From positions 1 to 49,134 of the forward strand of contig JBBQFC010000021.1 in assembly GCA_038321615.1 (NCBI GenBank): a stretch of 49,134 nucleotides of DNA. Direction: 5' to 3'. How positions within the stretch are numbered: the first letter of the stretch is position 1; the number at the start of each line of letters is the position of its first letter. The notes beneath the pieces were generated by a model. That model was not told the origin of the DNA and did no database searches. It saw nothing but the letters and a program-made list of their open reading frames with translations. This stretch comes from JBBQFC01 sp038321615 (GTDB lineage Bacteria; Bacteroidota; Bacteroidia; Flavobacteriales_D; Cryomorphaceae). The position numbers were made by a program, and so were the translations under genes. This document shows positions 34,064 through 43,693 of this stretch, one piece after another.

Positions 34064-35268
34064 GCGAACTGTTGCAGCAACAATCCGAAATTCTTGAACG
34101 CCTCAGCGAATCGGCCACCTTGGCCATGACGCGTAAGAGCCGCGAGTTGAGCGCTAAAGGAGTTCACGTAGTAAATTTAAGTCTGGGTGAACCCGACTTC
34201 GAAACGCCCGATTTCATAAAAGAAGCAGCGAAGGAAGCGATTGATCAAAATTACACGCATTACATGCCTGTAAACGGTTACGACGATGTACGAAAAGCCA
34301 TAGCGGCAAAGTTCAGGCGCGATAACAACATTGATTATACCGCCGAACAAATTGTGGTTTCTACGGGTGCAAAGCAATCGATTATCAATGTAATTCTCAG
34401 CACCGTAAATTCCGATGATGAAGTAATTCTGCCGGCTCCCTATTGGGTGTCGTATATCGAAATGGTGAAAATTGCCGGCGCAAAACCAGTGGTTATACCC
34501 AGCACGATAGATCGCGCCTACAAGTTTAGCGCTGCCGAGCTAGAAAGCTACATTACCCCTAAGACCAGGATGCTAGTTTTCAGTTCTCCGTGTAATCCAA
34601 GCGGTTCCGTTTGGAGCGAAGCCGAACTCCGCGAAATAGCCGCGGTGGTTGCTAAACATCCACGACTATTGGTGATCAGCGATGAGATTTATGAGCACAT
34701 CGTTTACGGTGCTGCTAATTTTAGCATGGCCTCCATTCCGGAGGTGTATAATCAAGTGATCACCGTAAATGGGGTAGCCAAAGGCTGGGCTATGACTGGC
34801 TGGCGAATAGGCTACATCGGCGCGCCCCTTTGGATAGCCAAAGCATGCACCAAGCTGCAGGGGCAATTTACGTCGGGAGCGAGCAGCATAGCGCAGCGGG
34901 CTACAAAAGCAGCCGTAGAAGCCGACCCTAAAGCCACGCACCACATGCGCGATACCTTTGCGGAAAGGCGGGAAATTGTGAGTGCCTTGTTGAAAGAAAT
35001 TCCGGGTCTAGAAGTAAATAAACCCGAAGGAGCGTTTTACCTTTTCCCGGATGTTTCGGCTTATTTTGGCGCTTCATTCGATGGAAACATCATTGCCAAT
35101 GCGGACGATTTGGCCGAGTACCTCCTGAGTGAAGGACATGTGGCGCTCGTGAGCGGTGGCGCTTTCGGTTCGCCCGATTGCCTGCGCATCTCTTATGCCG
35201 CTTCGGAAGCCGATTTGCGCGAATCTATCAAACGGCTGAAAGCTGCTTTCGCCAAACTTAAGAAATGA
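34060..35268 (+). CDS. PLP-dependent aspartate/aromatic aminotransferase (AspB-like)
   Basis: A 402-residue class I aminotransferase paralogous to the gene before it. Lys241 lies in VNGVAKGWAMTGWRIGY. Other marks are SLGEPDFETPDF, STGAKQSI, SPCNPSGSVW and the substrate-carboxylate Arg in CLRISYA. The pattern fits subgroup I-gamma enzymes (aspartate or prephenate). It overlaps both neighbours by 4 bases (ATGA), implying coupled translation. Confidence 0.92.
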   Translation: MSELLQQQSEILERLSESATLAMTRKSRELSAKGVHVVNLSLGEPDFETPDFIKEAAKEAIDQNYTHYMPVNGYDDVRKAIAAKFRRDNNIDYTAEQIVVSTGAKQSIINVILSTVNSDDEVILPAPYWVSYIEMVKIAGAKPVVIPSTIDRAYKFSAAELESYITPKTRMLVFSSPCNPSGSVWSEAELREIAAVVAKHPRLLVISDEIYEHIVYGAANFSMASIPEVYNQVITVNGVAKGWAMTGWRIGYIGAPLWIAKACTKLQGQFTSGASSIAQRATKAAVEADPKATHHMRDTFAERREIVSALLKEIPGLEVNKPEGAFYLFPDVSAYFGASFDGNIIANADDLAEYLLSEGHVALVSGGAFGSPDCLRISYAASEADLRESIKRLKAAFAKLKK

Positions 35269-36266
35269 ACCAAGCACAGCTCTCCCAACTTTTCAAAAGA
35301 TTCGATACTACAACCGTTTTAGTTATCGGCGATGTCATGATCGATTCTTACCTCTGGGGAAAGGTCGATCGCATTTCCCCAGAAGCTCCAGTTCCGGTGG
35401 TACGCGTCACCGAAAAGGAAAATCGACTCGGTGGCGCTGCAAATGTGGTGCTCAATCTTGCTGCATTGGGTTCCAAACCCATCATTTGCTCCGTAATCGG
35501 CGACGATACCCAAGGTAAACTCCTGGCCGAACTCTTCGAGAAAGATGGTCTGACGTCAGCAGGACTTGTAGCCAGTACGCACAGACCTACCACGGTTAAA
35601 ACCAGAGTCATCTGTCGCCCGCAACACATCGTACGCGTGGACGAAGAGTCGCTCAAACCGCTCAATAACGCAGAAGAGTCGGCCTTGCTCCACCGGATTG
35701 CCGAGCTTATTGAAGCGCACAAACCCGCAGTGATTGTATTTGAAGATTACAACAAAGGCGTGCTGACCGAGCGGGTCATTACGCAGGTAATCGATTGGGC
35801 TAAGGAGAAAAGTATTCCAACGGCAGTCGATCCGAAGAAAGACCATTTTTTCGACTACCGCGGTGTAAGCTTATTCAAACCCAATCTCAAAGAACTTTCA
35901 GAAGGACTTAAGCTGGATATCAACCGCAATAATATGGAAGAAGTAGAATCTGCTGCAGCCGAACTTCAGACACGAATCGGAAATCAGATTTCGCTCATTA
36001 CTTTAAGCGAAGCGGGCGTTTTGATTAAAACCGCCGAAACTTCGACTCATATTCCCGCCTTCGTGCGCAACATCGCCGATGTATCGGGCGCCGGAGATAC
36101 CGTAATAAGCGTGGCGGCCCTTTGCCTGGCTCATGGCGTGGAACCCAAACTGCTCGCGGCGCTTTCCAATTTAGCTGGGGGTCTGGTTTGCGAGAAGGTA
36201 GGCGTTGTTCCAGTAGACAAGAAGCTATTGGAAACCGAAGCTATTAAGCACCTTGCTCAACCTTAA
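35265..36266 (+). CDS. hldA: D-glycero-beta-D-manno-heptose-7-phosphate kinase (HldE N-terminal type)
   Basis: A 333-residue PfkB/ribokinase-fold kinase of the ADP-heptose pathway for LPS core. N-terminal VIGDVMIDSYLWGKVDRISPE, GGAANVVLNLAALG and the C-terminal DVSGAGDTV with catalytic Asp278 are the RfaE domain I signature. The nucleotidyltransferase half of bifunctional HldE is absent, so the second step must be encoded elsewhere. ATGA overlap with the aminotransferase gene; 36 bases before ubiE. Confidence 0.9.
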   Translation: MNQAQLSQLFKRFDTTTVLVIGDVMIDSYLWGKVDRISPEAPVPVVRVTEKENRLGGAANVVLNLAALGSKPIICSVIGDDTQGKLLAELFEKDGLTSAGLVASTHRPTTVKTRVICRPQHIVRVDEESLKPLNNAEESALLHRIAELIEAHKPAVIVFEDYNKGVLTERVITQVIDWAKEKSIPTAVDPKKDHFFDYRGVSLFKPNLKELSEGLKLDINRNNMEEVESAAAELQTRIGNQISLITLSEAGVLIKTAETSTHIPAFVRNIADVSGAGDTVISVAALCLAHGVEPKLLAALSNLAGGLVCEKVGVVPVDKKLLETEAIKHLAQP

Positions 36267-36302
36267 GGCAAAAAGCCTGTTAGCTTGGCAGAACGAACTT
36301 GA

Positions 36303-37031
36303 ATGAAACACGATACCGTAAAACCTTACAATTCCACTGCATCGAAGAAGGAAGAAGTAGCGCAGATGTTTGATAACATTGCCGCCAAATACGACTTTTT
36401 GAATCACTTTTTCTCCCTTGGAATCGATAAAATTTGGCGAAAAAAAGCTATTCGAATGCTCGCCGAAGATCAACCCCAAGAGATTTTAGATGTGGCCACC
36501 GGAACGGGCGATTTTGCTTTTGCAGCGCAAGTTTTGAAACCCAAACGGATAGTTGGTATCGATATATCGGGTGGAATGCTCGAAGTGGGAAGAAGGAAAA
36601 TCGCCGAGCGCAAACTAGGTCGTAACATGGAGTTTATACTGGGCGATTCAGAAGCGCTACCCTTCGAAAACGGCAGCTTCGATGCCATAACAGTGGGCTT
36701 TGGCGTGCGCAACTTTGAGCATCTCGAAAAAGGCCTGAGCGAAATGCTGCGCGTACTCCGACCCGGCGGCCAAGCCGTAGTTCTGGAGTTTTCAAAACCG
36801 AAGAAGTTTCCTGTGAAGCAAGTCTATTTTGGCTATTTCAAATATATTATGCCCGGACTGGGGAAACTCATTTCAAAAGATCAAAACGCCTACAGCTACC
36901 TACCTGAATCGGTAATGGCATTTCCAGAAGGGGAAGAATTTGCATCAATTCTTAGGAAAGTAGGATACCGCGAAGTAAACCTGCGCCCCGTGGCAGGAGG
37001 TATCGCCACCATCTATGCCGCTCGAAAATAA
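36303..37031 (+). CDS. ubiE: Demethylmenaquinone methyltransferase
   Basis: Last methylation step of menaquinone synthesis (MenG/UbiE). 242 residues. The SAM-binding motif I is ILDVATGTGDFAFAA, the UbiE signature FDNIAAKYDFLNHFFSLGIDKIWR is near the N-terminus, and GFGVRNFEHLEKGLSEMLRVLRPGG is the second family signature. Cytoplasmic. The next gene, porT, begins 3 bases after its stop. Confidence 0.95.
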   Translation: MKHDTVKPYNSTASKKEEVAQMFDNIAAKYDFLNHFFSLGIDKIWRKKAIRMLAEDQPQEILDVATGTGDFAFAAQVLKPKRIVGIDISGGMLEVGRRKIAERKLGRNMEFILGDSEALPFENGSFDAITVGFGVRNFEHLEKGLSEMLRVLRPGGQAVVLEFSKPKKFPVKQVYFGYFKYIMPGLGKLISKDQNAYSYLPESVMAFPEGEEFASILRKVGYREVNLRPVAGGIATIYAARK

Positions 37032-37034
37032 AAG

Positions 37035-37787
37035 ATGCCTACTTTCGTTTCTCAAAACGTGAATCGACGCAACGTCCATATCTTTCTTTTTGGCATGGCT
37101 CTGCTCCTGGCAGGAAGCTCTGCCTTTGGGCAGGCGAAATACAAACCCAAGAACCTGGGGAAGTTTGATAGTAAGCAGTATCATTTCGGTTTCTTATTGG
37201 GTTTCAACACTGCCGATTACTACATAAAGCGCAAAACAGATATCGACTCGCAAGATTCCCTCCTTTCGGTGAATGGTCTAAACCAGAATGGTTTTAATCT
37301 GGGAATTATTGCCAGCTGGAATATAACCAAGAATATTTCCTTGCGTTTCCAACCTACCCTTAGCTTCGAAGATCGGGTGCTTCAATATGTATTTTACGCC
37401 GGACCAGACTCTACCAATCTTTTCGACAAACGTGTTGAATCTACGAATATCGATTTTCCAATCAATTTTAAATTCCGAACCGACCGTATCAATAACTTCG
37501 CGGCCTATGCCTTAACAGGAGTTCGCTTCAGGCTCGATATGCAATCCGAGAAAGATGTAAAGAACGCGGTGGCAGATGACATTTTAGTGAAAGCCGAACG
37601 CAATGATTTCGCTGTTGAGTTTGGTGGTGGCTTCGACTTTTTTCTCACTTATTTCAAGTTTGGAATAGATTTACGAATGGCCGTAGGAGTTCCCAATCTA
37701 TTGGTTCCTGAAAACACCCAATTTTCTAATCCCCTTGAGTCCTTGCGCAGCCGCACCTTCATGGTGACCTTAACTTTCGAAGGGTAG
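37035..37787 (+). CDS. porT: PorT family type IX secretion component
   Basis: A 250-residue outer-membrane beta-barrel protein needed for T9SS export in Porphyromonas and Flavobacterium. The signal peptide lies at about residues 13-33 (FLFGMALLLAGSSAFGQ), followed by FDSKQYHFGFLLGFNTADYYIK, the typical start, and barrel strands ending in RTFMVTLTFEG. The ubiE-porT order is common in the phylum. Its cargo would include the T9SS-tagged proteins at 2179 and 47907. The next gene overlaps its stop by 1 base. Confidence 0.9.
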   Translation: MPTFVSQNVNRRNVHIFLFGMALLLAGSSAFGQAKYKPKNLGKFDSKQYHFGFLLGFNTADYYIKRKTDIDSQDSLLSVNGLNQNGFNLGIIASWNITKNISLRFQPTLSFEDRVLQYVFYAGPDSTNLFDKRVESTNIDFPINFKFRTDRINNFAAYALTGVRFRLDMQSEKDVKNAVADDILVKAERNDFAVEFGGGFDFFLTYFKFGIDLRMAVGVPNLLVPENTQFSNPLESLRSRTFMVTLTFEG

Positions 37788-39337
37788 TGGCTCGCAGTAT
37801 AGAGCTGCTCGTCGCTCCCACAGTACTCGCAGATTCCAGCCTTTTGCGAATAGCATTAGCAAACGCTGGCCTCCGCGATAGCGAAAATTTCAGGATCGTT
37901 CGGCGCTCAATCGATGCCCGAAAGCGACCGCCACACTACCTTCTAAAGTGCGAAGTGTTTTCGGCTGAAGAAGAATCAATAGAAATACCACGCTCGCCTG
38001 TGAAGCGCGACGTGCAAAATGCACCCGAAGTAATGGTGGTGGGCAGCGGGCCTTGCGGTTTGTTTGCAGCACTTTCGCTCATCGAAAACGGCTTTAAACC
38101 CATCGTCCTCGAGCGCGGTAAGAACATCCGCGATCGCCGTCGCGATTTGGCAGCGCTCAACAAAGCGCACGTTGTAAACCCTGAGTCGAACTATTGCTTT
38201 GGCGAAGGAGGTGCAGGAACGTATAGCGATGGTAAGCTATACACCCGCTCGAATAAGCGGGGCGACGTAAGAGCCATTTTGGAATATTTAGTCAGTTTTG
38301 GAGCACCAACCGATATTTTGGTAGATGCCCACCCGCATATAGGCACCAATAAACTTCCCAAACTAATCGAAGCTATTCGGCTATTTATTGAAGATTGCGG
38401 AGGCGAAGTGCGCTTTGGATCCAAGCTAACCGACATTAAAGTGAAGGATGGGAAAATTCAACAGGTAGAGATCAACCATTCCGATTGGTATCCCTGCAGC
38501 CAACTCATTCTCGCCACTGGTCATTCGGCCCGCGATATATTTGAATTACTACACAATCGAGGCATTGATATTTCTGCAAAAGACTTTGCGCTCGGAGTGC
38601 GGGTAGAGCACCCGCAAGAGCTTATTGACCAGATACAATACAAATGCGACCGCGGGATTTATCTGCCGCCAGCATCTTACCAGTTGGTGCACCAACACGG
38701 CAAGCGCGGCGTTTATTCCTTCTGCATGTGCCCGGGGGGCATCATTGCCCCCTGTGCCACAGCACCCGGCGAAATTGTGACCAATGGCTGGTCGCCATCG
38801 AAGCGAAATAATCCTTACGCCAACAGTGGGCTGGTGGTGTCGGTAACGGCTGCCGATTATGACCCAAAAGGCACCGGCCACCCGCTGCTTGCATTGGAAT
38901 ATCAGAGCGCCGTGGAGCGATCGGCATTTAATCTTGGCGGAGGTGGGCAAATTGCCCCGGCTCAGCGATTGATCGACTTCACACAACGACAGATCAGCGC
39001 CGATCTTCCAAATTGCAGCTATCAGCCGGGACTAAAATCCACGGAGCTGCGAGCTTGCTTGCCGCCGATAGTTCATAACGCTTTAGCGGACGGTATCAAG
39101 ACTTTTGGCCAAAAAATGCGTGGTTATTTTACCAACGAAGCGGTACTTGTGGCTACGGAGTCGCGCACTTCTTCGCCGGTGCGCATACCCCGCGGCAGCG
39201 ATGGTCAGCATCCTATGGTAGCGGGCTTATTCCCTGCAGGCGAAGGAGCGGGCTATGCCGGCGGGATTGTATCGGCAGCTATCGACGGTCAAAACGCGGC
39301 CATTCATGTAGCTAATGCGGTGGCGCGCGGCGTTTAA
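37787..39337 (+). CDS. FAD-dependent dehydrogenase (COG2509 type)
   Basis: A 516-residue flavoprotein of unknown substrate. An N-terminal region of about 80 residues precedes the FAD site VVGSGPCGLFAALSLIENG (about 84-103) with LERGK after it. C-terminal FPAGEGAGYAGGIVSAAIDG closes the FAD site. The Cys/Gly-rich SFCMCPGGIIAP and the RTSSPVRIPR stretch are family-typical. It starts at GTG 37787 overlapping the porT TAG, and ends 26 bases inside the convergent methyltransferase gene. Confidence 0.9.
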   Translation: MARSIELLVAPTVLADSSLLRIALANAGLRDSENFRIVRRSIDARKRPPHYLLKCEVFSAEEESIEIPRSPVKRDVQNAPEVMVVGSGPCGLFAALSLIENGFKPIVLERGKNIRDRRRDLAALNKAHVVNPESNYCFGEGGAGTYSDGKLYTRSNKRGDVRAILEYLVSFGAPTDILVDAHPHIGTNKLPKLIEAIRLFIEDCGGEVRFGSKLTDIKVKDGKIQQVEINHSDWYPCSQLILATGHSARDIFELLHNRGIDISAKDFALGVRVEHPQELIDQIQYKCDRGIYLPPASYQLVHQHGKRGVYSFCMCPGGIIAPCATAPGEIVTNGWSPSKRNNPYANSGLVVSVTAADYDPKGTGHPLLALEYQSAVERSAFNLGGGGQIAPAQRLIDFTQRQISADLPNCSYQPGLKSTELRACLPPIVHNALADGIKTFGQKMRGYFTNEAVLVATESRTSSPVRIPRGSDGQHPMVAGLFPAGEGAGYAGGIVSAAIDGQNAAIHVANAVARGV

Positions 39338-40052
39338 TTTCCGAAAGAATAATGCCTGCGGCGCTGGCTACATTCAGCGATTCGCAAGCTCCATAGCGGG
39401 GTATAGTAACCTTTTCGGTGAGGGCAGCTACGTCTGGAGAAATACCATGCGATTCGCTACCTAAGACCAAAGTGTGAGGATGGCTAAAATCCGTATCATA
39501 AATGGAGCTGCCTTGCATATCGGCGGCGTAAACCGGGCCTTTTCGCGCAGCCAGCCAAGGTATCAAGTCGCCTTCGCTGAATTTAATCCTGAAAATGCTT
39601 CCCATCGAAGCTTGTACAACTTTTGGATTAAAAGGATCTACCGAATTCAATCCGAGATGGATATGAGGGTAGCCAAACCAATCGCAAAGCCTGATAATAG
39701 TGCCAAGATTTCCAGGATCGGCGACACCATCAAGTGCCAGCGCCAGGATATCCGCCCCAGCCTTGGCATCCCGGGGCAAGTGGCATACCGCAAGGACTCC
39801 ACTAGGCGTGCGCTGGCTTGAAAAGGTAGTCCACAATTTTTCATCGGCATAGAAAACCGGCGTTTCGCCAAAATCCAGTTTCAACGATTCGCTTTCTTGG
39901 CAGACTATAAAATCGATCGAATCGGGATATGACAGCGCTTCGGCTAGGTTTTTGAGACCTTCGGCCACAAAGCGACCTTCCTGAATTCTATTCTTTTTTT
40001 GTTGGAGAGATTTGATGTACTTCGCTTGGTTTTTGGACAAAAACGCTTTCAT
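39312..40052 (-). CDS. SpoU/TrmH-family RNA 2'-O-methyltransferase
   Basis: A 246-residue SPOUT methyltransferase acting on rRNA or tRNA; target unknown. The three trefoil-knot motifs appear: DGVADPGNLGTIIRLCDWFG (about 107-126), LVLGSESHGISPDV and YGACESLNVASAAGIILSE. The N-terminal KYIKSLQQKKNRIQEGRFVAEG is the substrate-binding domain. It is divergent from tamL with only 21 bases between starts, and convergent (overlapping) with the FAD dehydrogenase. Confidence 0.93.
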   Translation of the reverse strand: MKAFLSKNQAKYIKSLQQKKNRIQEGRFVAEGLKNLAEALSYPDSIDFIVCQESESLKLDFGETPVFYADEKLWTTFSSQRTPSGVLAVCHLPRDAKAGADILALALDGVADPGNLGTIIRLCDWFGYPHIHLGLNSVDPFNPKVVQASMGSIFRIKFSEGDLIPWLAARKGPVYAADMQGSSIYDTDFSHPHTLVLGSESHGISPDVAALTEKVTIPRYGACESLNVASAAGIILSEIKRRAPPH

Positions 40053-40073
40053 GCGGCCAATTTACATTAAGGA

Positions 40074-42578
40074 TTGAAATTAAGACCCCGCATAACGTTT
40101 GTAAGGCTAACCATTTTTGGTGTAGCCATCCTTGCATTTTCAGCCTGCAACCCCACACGGAGGCTTACTGGAAACGAAGAATTGCTTCGAAAAAATAAAA
40201 TTGAATTTACGGATCATCCGTCTGTTAATATGGACGATCTCCAAGCAACCCTTCGGCAGCAACCCAACCGGCGTGTGCTTGGAGTTTTTCCTTTCTATTT
40301 ATGGGCTTGGAATGTGCCCGACCCAGATAAGTTTGACGAGCGGAATCTGGAAAGAGGAAAAAAACTCGAAAAGCTAAATGCGAAACGAGCCGACAAAGGA
40401 AAGCCTCCGAAAAAATTTAAACCCGCTGGCACTTGGTGGCGAGAAACGGTAGGCGAACCACCTGTAATTTACGATTCGGCGGCAGCCAAGGTGAGCGTGC
40501 AGCAAATTGAGCTATACCTTTTAAAGCATGGTTGGTTCGACGCAGAAGCGTCTTTCGAAATGTTTCCAATTAAAAAAAGACAGGGCAAGGTAGTTTACAC
40601 CATTTCCGCAAAGGAGCCTTACACCATCCGTTCGCTGACACTAAACATACCAGACGAAGCGCTAACAATATACACAGAAAAGAGCCGTAGCGATCGCAAC
40701 ACCCTGCAAGCAGGCGATCAATTTAATATTGAGAAGCTTGATGCCGAGCGGGAGTTGCTGAATCAATACTTTCGAAATCGTGGCTATTACGACTTCAATA
40801 AAGAGTTGCTCTATTTTAACGTAGATAGCAGCCTTAGCGCCCACCAGGTAGATCTCACTTTGGGAATTGTACCGCGGAAGGTGCCCTACCCGGGCGATCC
40901 CGATTCGCTGGTAACGGTGTCTTACAAGCGCTACACCATCGAAAATATTACCATTATCGATAAACCTTACGAGCGAAATAAGCCAATTTTCAACTCAGAT
41001 ACCCTGATTATTGAGAATTATCGGCTCATAGACCAAAACCAACTTTTGGTTAAACCAAAAATTCTCGCTCAGAATATACTTTTCAAGCCGGGCGAATATT
41101 ACGAGATCGCTAATATAACCCGCACCTATCGCAGGCTGAGTACTTTGCCCATAGTGGGAGCCACTTCCATACAGTTTTTCCCGCTCACAGAAGAAGAAAA
41201 CAACACCTACTTGCGCTCCGTGATTTCCATTACGCCCACTTCGAAGCAAGCCATAGCTTTTGAAGCAAACGGCACCAACCGAGGTGGATTTCTCGGGATT
41301 TCAGGGAGCGCAAACTATCGAAATAAGAACGCCTTTGGCAGCGCAGAGCTCTTCGCATTTAACATATCGGGGGGTGTAGAAGCGCAGCAGCTTCTCACAC
41401 AATCGGAGAGCAACAATCCGGGGGTAGCCGGTATTCGAAACAATACCTATTTCAACACGTTGGAATTTGGTCCCGAAATTTCGCTCACCTTTCCAACTTT
41501 TCTCCTGCCAGTAAAAGCGGAGCGATTTGCTAAATCGGCTGACCCAAAGACCACCATCCGAGCCAATCTTTCCTATCAGCTCAGACCCGATTATGAGCGT
41601 ACCCGTTCTTTTGGAGCCATCACCTATCTATGGTCCGAATCGGATCGCAAGAAATGGCAAGTAAGCCCGCTCGAAGTGAGTTTAATCAAGATATTCCGCT
41701 CGCCCGAATTTGATGCGCAACTCATCGAAATTGGGGATCCTTTCCTTATCAATAGCTTTCAAGATCATTTCATTGTCGACGCGCGAGTGGTGTACACCTA
41801 CAATACGCAGCCTACAGGCCCGGCAAAGAAAAATCTGTATTTCTACTCTGCGTCGATCGAAACAGCAGGTAATGCACTCCGCGGTCTGTACAGCTTATCG
41901 AATGCCCAGAAAAATGACCAAGGCAGCTATGAAATCTCTGGAATTGCCTTTGCGCAATATATCAAAACCCAGCACGACTTTCGATATTACCGCAACCATA
42001 ACGAGAAGATGGAAACTGCCTACCGGCTGATCGGTGGAGTGGGAGTTCCGCTAGCCAACCTGAATGTATTGCCTTTCGAGAAAAGCTTCTTCGGCGGTGG
42101 GGCAAATGATATCCGTGCCTGGCAAGCCCGCACGCTCGGACCAGGTTCTTACCGCGATCCGCAGCGGAACTTCGACAAAATCGGAGATATATTGCTCGAG
42201 GCAAATGTGGAGTATCGATTTGCCCTTATTGATGTGGTCGAGGCAGCTTTCTTTTTGGATGCCGGAAATATTTGGACTATCAACAGCGACCCTGCTCGAC
42301 CGGGAGCCGATTTTGAGTTCGATCGATTTGTGAGCGAAATAGCTTTTGGTACAGGCACCGGCGTGCGCTTAAATTTTGATTTTTTTATAATCCGGCTTGA
42401 CCTGGGCTTGCAGATCAAAGATCCTTCGCTCGATCGCGGTGAGCGCTGGCTATTCCAAAGCAAGGAAGCCTATAACGATTATATTGATAATCTGAATGCT
42501 GACAGGCCTTCCGACAGCCAACTGAACTATTACCGCTGGCGTTGGAATCTGAACCTTGGTATCGGCTATCCTTTCTAA
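40074..42578 (+). CDS. tamL: TamL: lipoprotein BamA/TamA-family outer-membrane protein
   Basis: An 834-residue Omp85-family protein. The signal ends in LAFSACN, so it is lipidated, the mark of Bacteroidetes TamL as opposed to TamA. POTRA-like segments (about 30-350) with a long basic insert (LEKLNAKRADKGKPPKKFKP) are followed by a 16-strand barrel from about residue 390 to the terminal Phe (GIGYPF). TamL works with inner-membrane TamB in envelope biogenesis; tamB is not adjacent. The start is TTG 40074 by necessity, since no ATG fits the signal peptide. Confidence 0.9.
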   Translation: MKLRPRITFVRLTIFGVAILAFSACNPTRRLTGNEELLRKNKIEFTDHPSVNMDDLQATLRQQPNRRVLGVFPFYLWAWNVPDPDKFDERNLERGKKLEKLNAKRADKGKPPKKFKPAGTWWRETVGEPPVIYDSAAAKVSVQQIELYLLKHGWFDAEASFEMFPIKKRQGKVVYTISAKEPYTIRSLTLNIPDEALTIYTEKSRSDRNTLQAGDQFNIEKLDAERELLNQYFRNRGYYDFNKELLYFNVDSSLSAHQVDLTLGIVPRKVPYPGDPDSLVTVSYKRYTIENITIIDKPYERNKPIFNSDTLIIENYRLIDQNQLLVKPKILAQNILFKPGEYYEIANITRTYRRLSTLPIVGATSIQFFPLTEEENNTYLRSVISITPTSKQAIAFEANGTNRGGFLGISGSANYRNKNAFGSAELFAFNISGGVEAQQLLTQSESNNPGVAGIRNNTYFNTLEFGPEISLTFPTFLLPVKAERFAKSADPKTTIRANLSYQLRPDYERTRSFGAITYLWSESDRKKWQVSPLEVSLIKIFRSPEFDAQLIEIGDPFLINSFQDHFIVDARVVYTYNTQPTGPAKKNLYFYSASIETAGNALRGLYSLSNAQKNDQGSYEISGIAFAQYIKTQHDFRYYRNHNEKMETAYRLIGGVGVPLANLNVLPFEKSFFGGGANDIRAWQARTLGPGSYRDPQRNFDKIGDILLEANVEYRFALIDVVEAAFFLDAGNIWTINSDPARPGADFEFDRFVSEIAFGTGTGVRLNFDFFIIRLDLGLQIKDPSLDRGERWLFQSKEAYNDYIDNLNADRPSDSQLNYYRWRWNLNLGIGYPF

Positions 42579-42606
42579 GGGTAAAATGAACACTTAAAAG
42601 TTTTGC

Positions 42607-42614
42607 TACTTTTG
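42607..42614 (+). promoter_or_regulatory. Promoter -7 element of accD
   Basis: TACTTTTG matches TAnnTTTG exactly, 17 bases before the ATG. A TTTG at -33 is not evident. The transcript leader would be only about ten bases. Confidence 0.5.
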
Positions 42615-42631
42615 ACCGATATTCGCTTTAC

Positions 42632-43483
42632 ATGGGATGGTTTAAACGCATCAAAGAAGGTATAACTACTTCTACGAAAGATAAGAAGGAAACGCCGGAA
42701 GGTCTTTGGTACAAATGCCCCAATTGCAATACGGTAGTTAGCTCCGACGAACACATTAAAAATGTGTGGGTTTGCAATTCTTGTCATTACCACGAGAAGA
42801 TCGGCAGCAAGGAATACTTCCAGATATTATTCGATAACGGTAAGTTCACTGAATTCAATAAAACGATGAGTTCGGGCGATCCGCTCAAATTTGAAGATAC
42901 TAAGAAATACCCCGAGCGCGTAAAAGCTACCCAGAAGAAAACGGGGTTGAAAGACGCTATCCGCACAGCTTATGGCACCTGCGACGGCAAGCCGATTGTG
43001 GTAGCAGCTATGGATTTCACCTTTATCGGTGGGTCTATGGGCTCGGTAGTAGGCGAGAAAATTTCGCGGGCTATCGATTTGGCCATTAAGCAAAGAAGCG
43101 GATTAATCATCGTTTCGAAGTCGGGAGGTGCCCGCATGATGGAAGCTGGTTTTTCGCTTATGCAAATGGCCAAGACTGCTGCTAAGCTCACCCTACTCGC
43201 CGAAGCAAAATTGCCTTACATCTCCTTGCTCACCGACCCCACTACCGGTGGAGTTACAGCAAGCTATGCCATGCTCGGCGATTTTAATATTGCCGAACCG
43301 AATGCATTGATCGGGTTTGCAGGCCCCCGCGTGGTAAAAGAAACCATAGGTAAAGACCTTCCCGAAGGATTTCAGACCAGCGAGTTTGTTTTAGAACACG
43401 GATTCTTAGATTTCATAGTGCACCGCAAAGACTTGAAAGCCAAGATAGCGCAATCACTTGCGTTCTTTGGTATTGCATCATAG
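42632..43483 (+). CDS. accD: Acetyl-CoA carboxylase carboxyltransferase subunit beta
   Basis: Transfers the carboxyl group from biotin to acetyl-CoA, the first step of fatty acid synthesis, with AccA. 283 residues, normal length. The N-terminal zinc ribbon is Cys29, Cys32, Cys48 and Cys51 (KCPNC and CNSC). The crotonase-like core includes MDFTFIGGSMGSVVGEK, SGGARMMEAG and LTDPTTGGVTASYAMLGD. Alone in the window; accA is elsewhere. Confidence 0.97.
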   Translation: MGWFKRIKEGITTSTKDKKETPEGLWYKCPNCNTVVSSDEHIKNVWVCNSCHYHEKIGSKEYFQILFDNGKFTEFNKTMSSGDPLKFEDTKKYPERVKATQKKTGLKDAIRTAYGTCDGKPIVVAAMDFTFIGGSMGSVVGEKISRAIDLAIKQRSGLIIVSKSGGARMMEAGFSLMQMAKTAAKLTLLAEAKLPYISLLTDPTTGGVTASYAMLGDFNIAEPNALIGFAGPRVVKETIGKDLPEGFQTSEFVLEHGFLDFIVHRKDLKAKIAQSLAFFGIAS

Positions 43484-43693
43484 GAATAATTCTGAGTTCA
43501 TAATTGAGAATGTTTGATTCGGATGCTTCATTATTCGGCTGAAGAAGTCTCCCTGCCTAAAATAGGTCCAATTTTGAAAATCACCAATCCATATCTGTAT
43601 TTGAAGTTGGCTTTGGCGACCTGACAAGTAATAATTATTCAAACTAAGCTTGGGTGTGGTAGCTGAGAAAAACCGAGATCGAAGAAATTCTCA

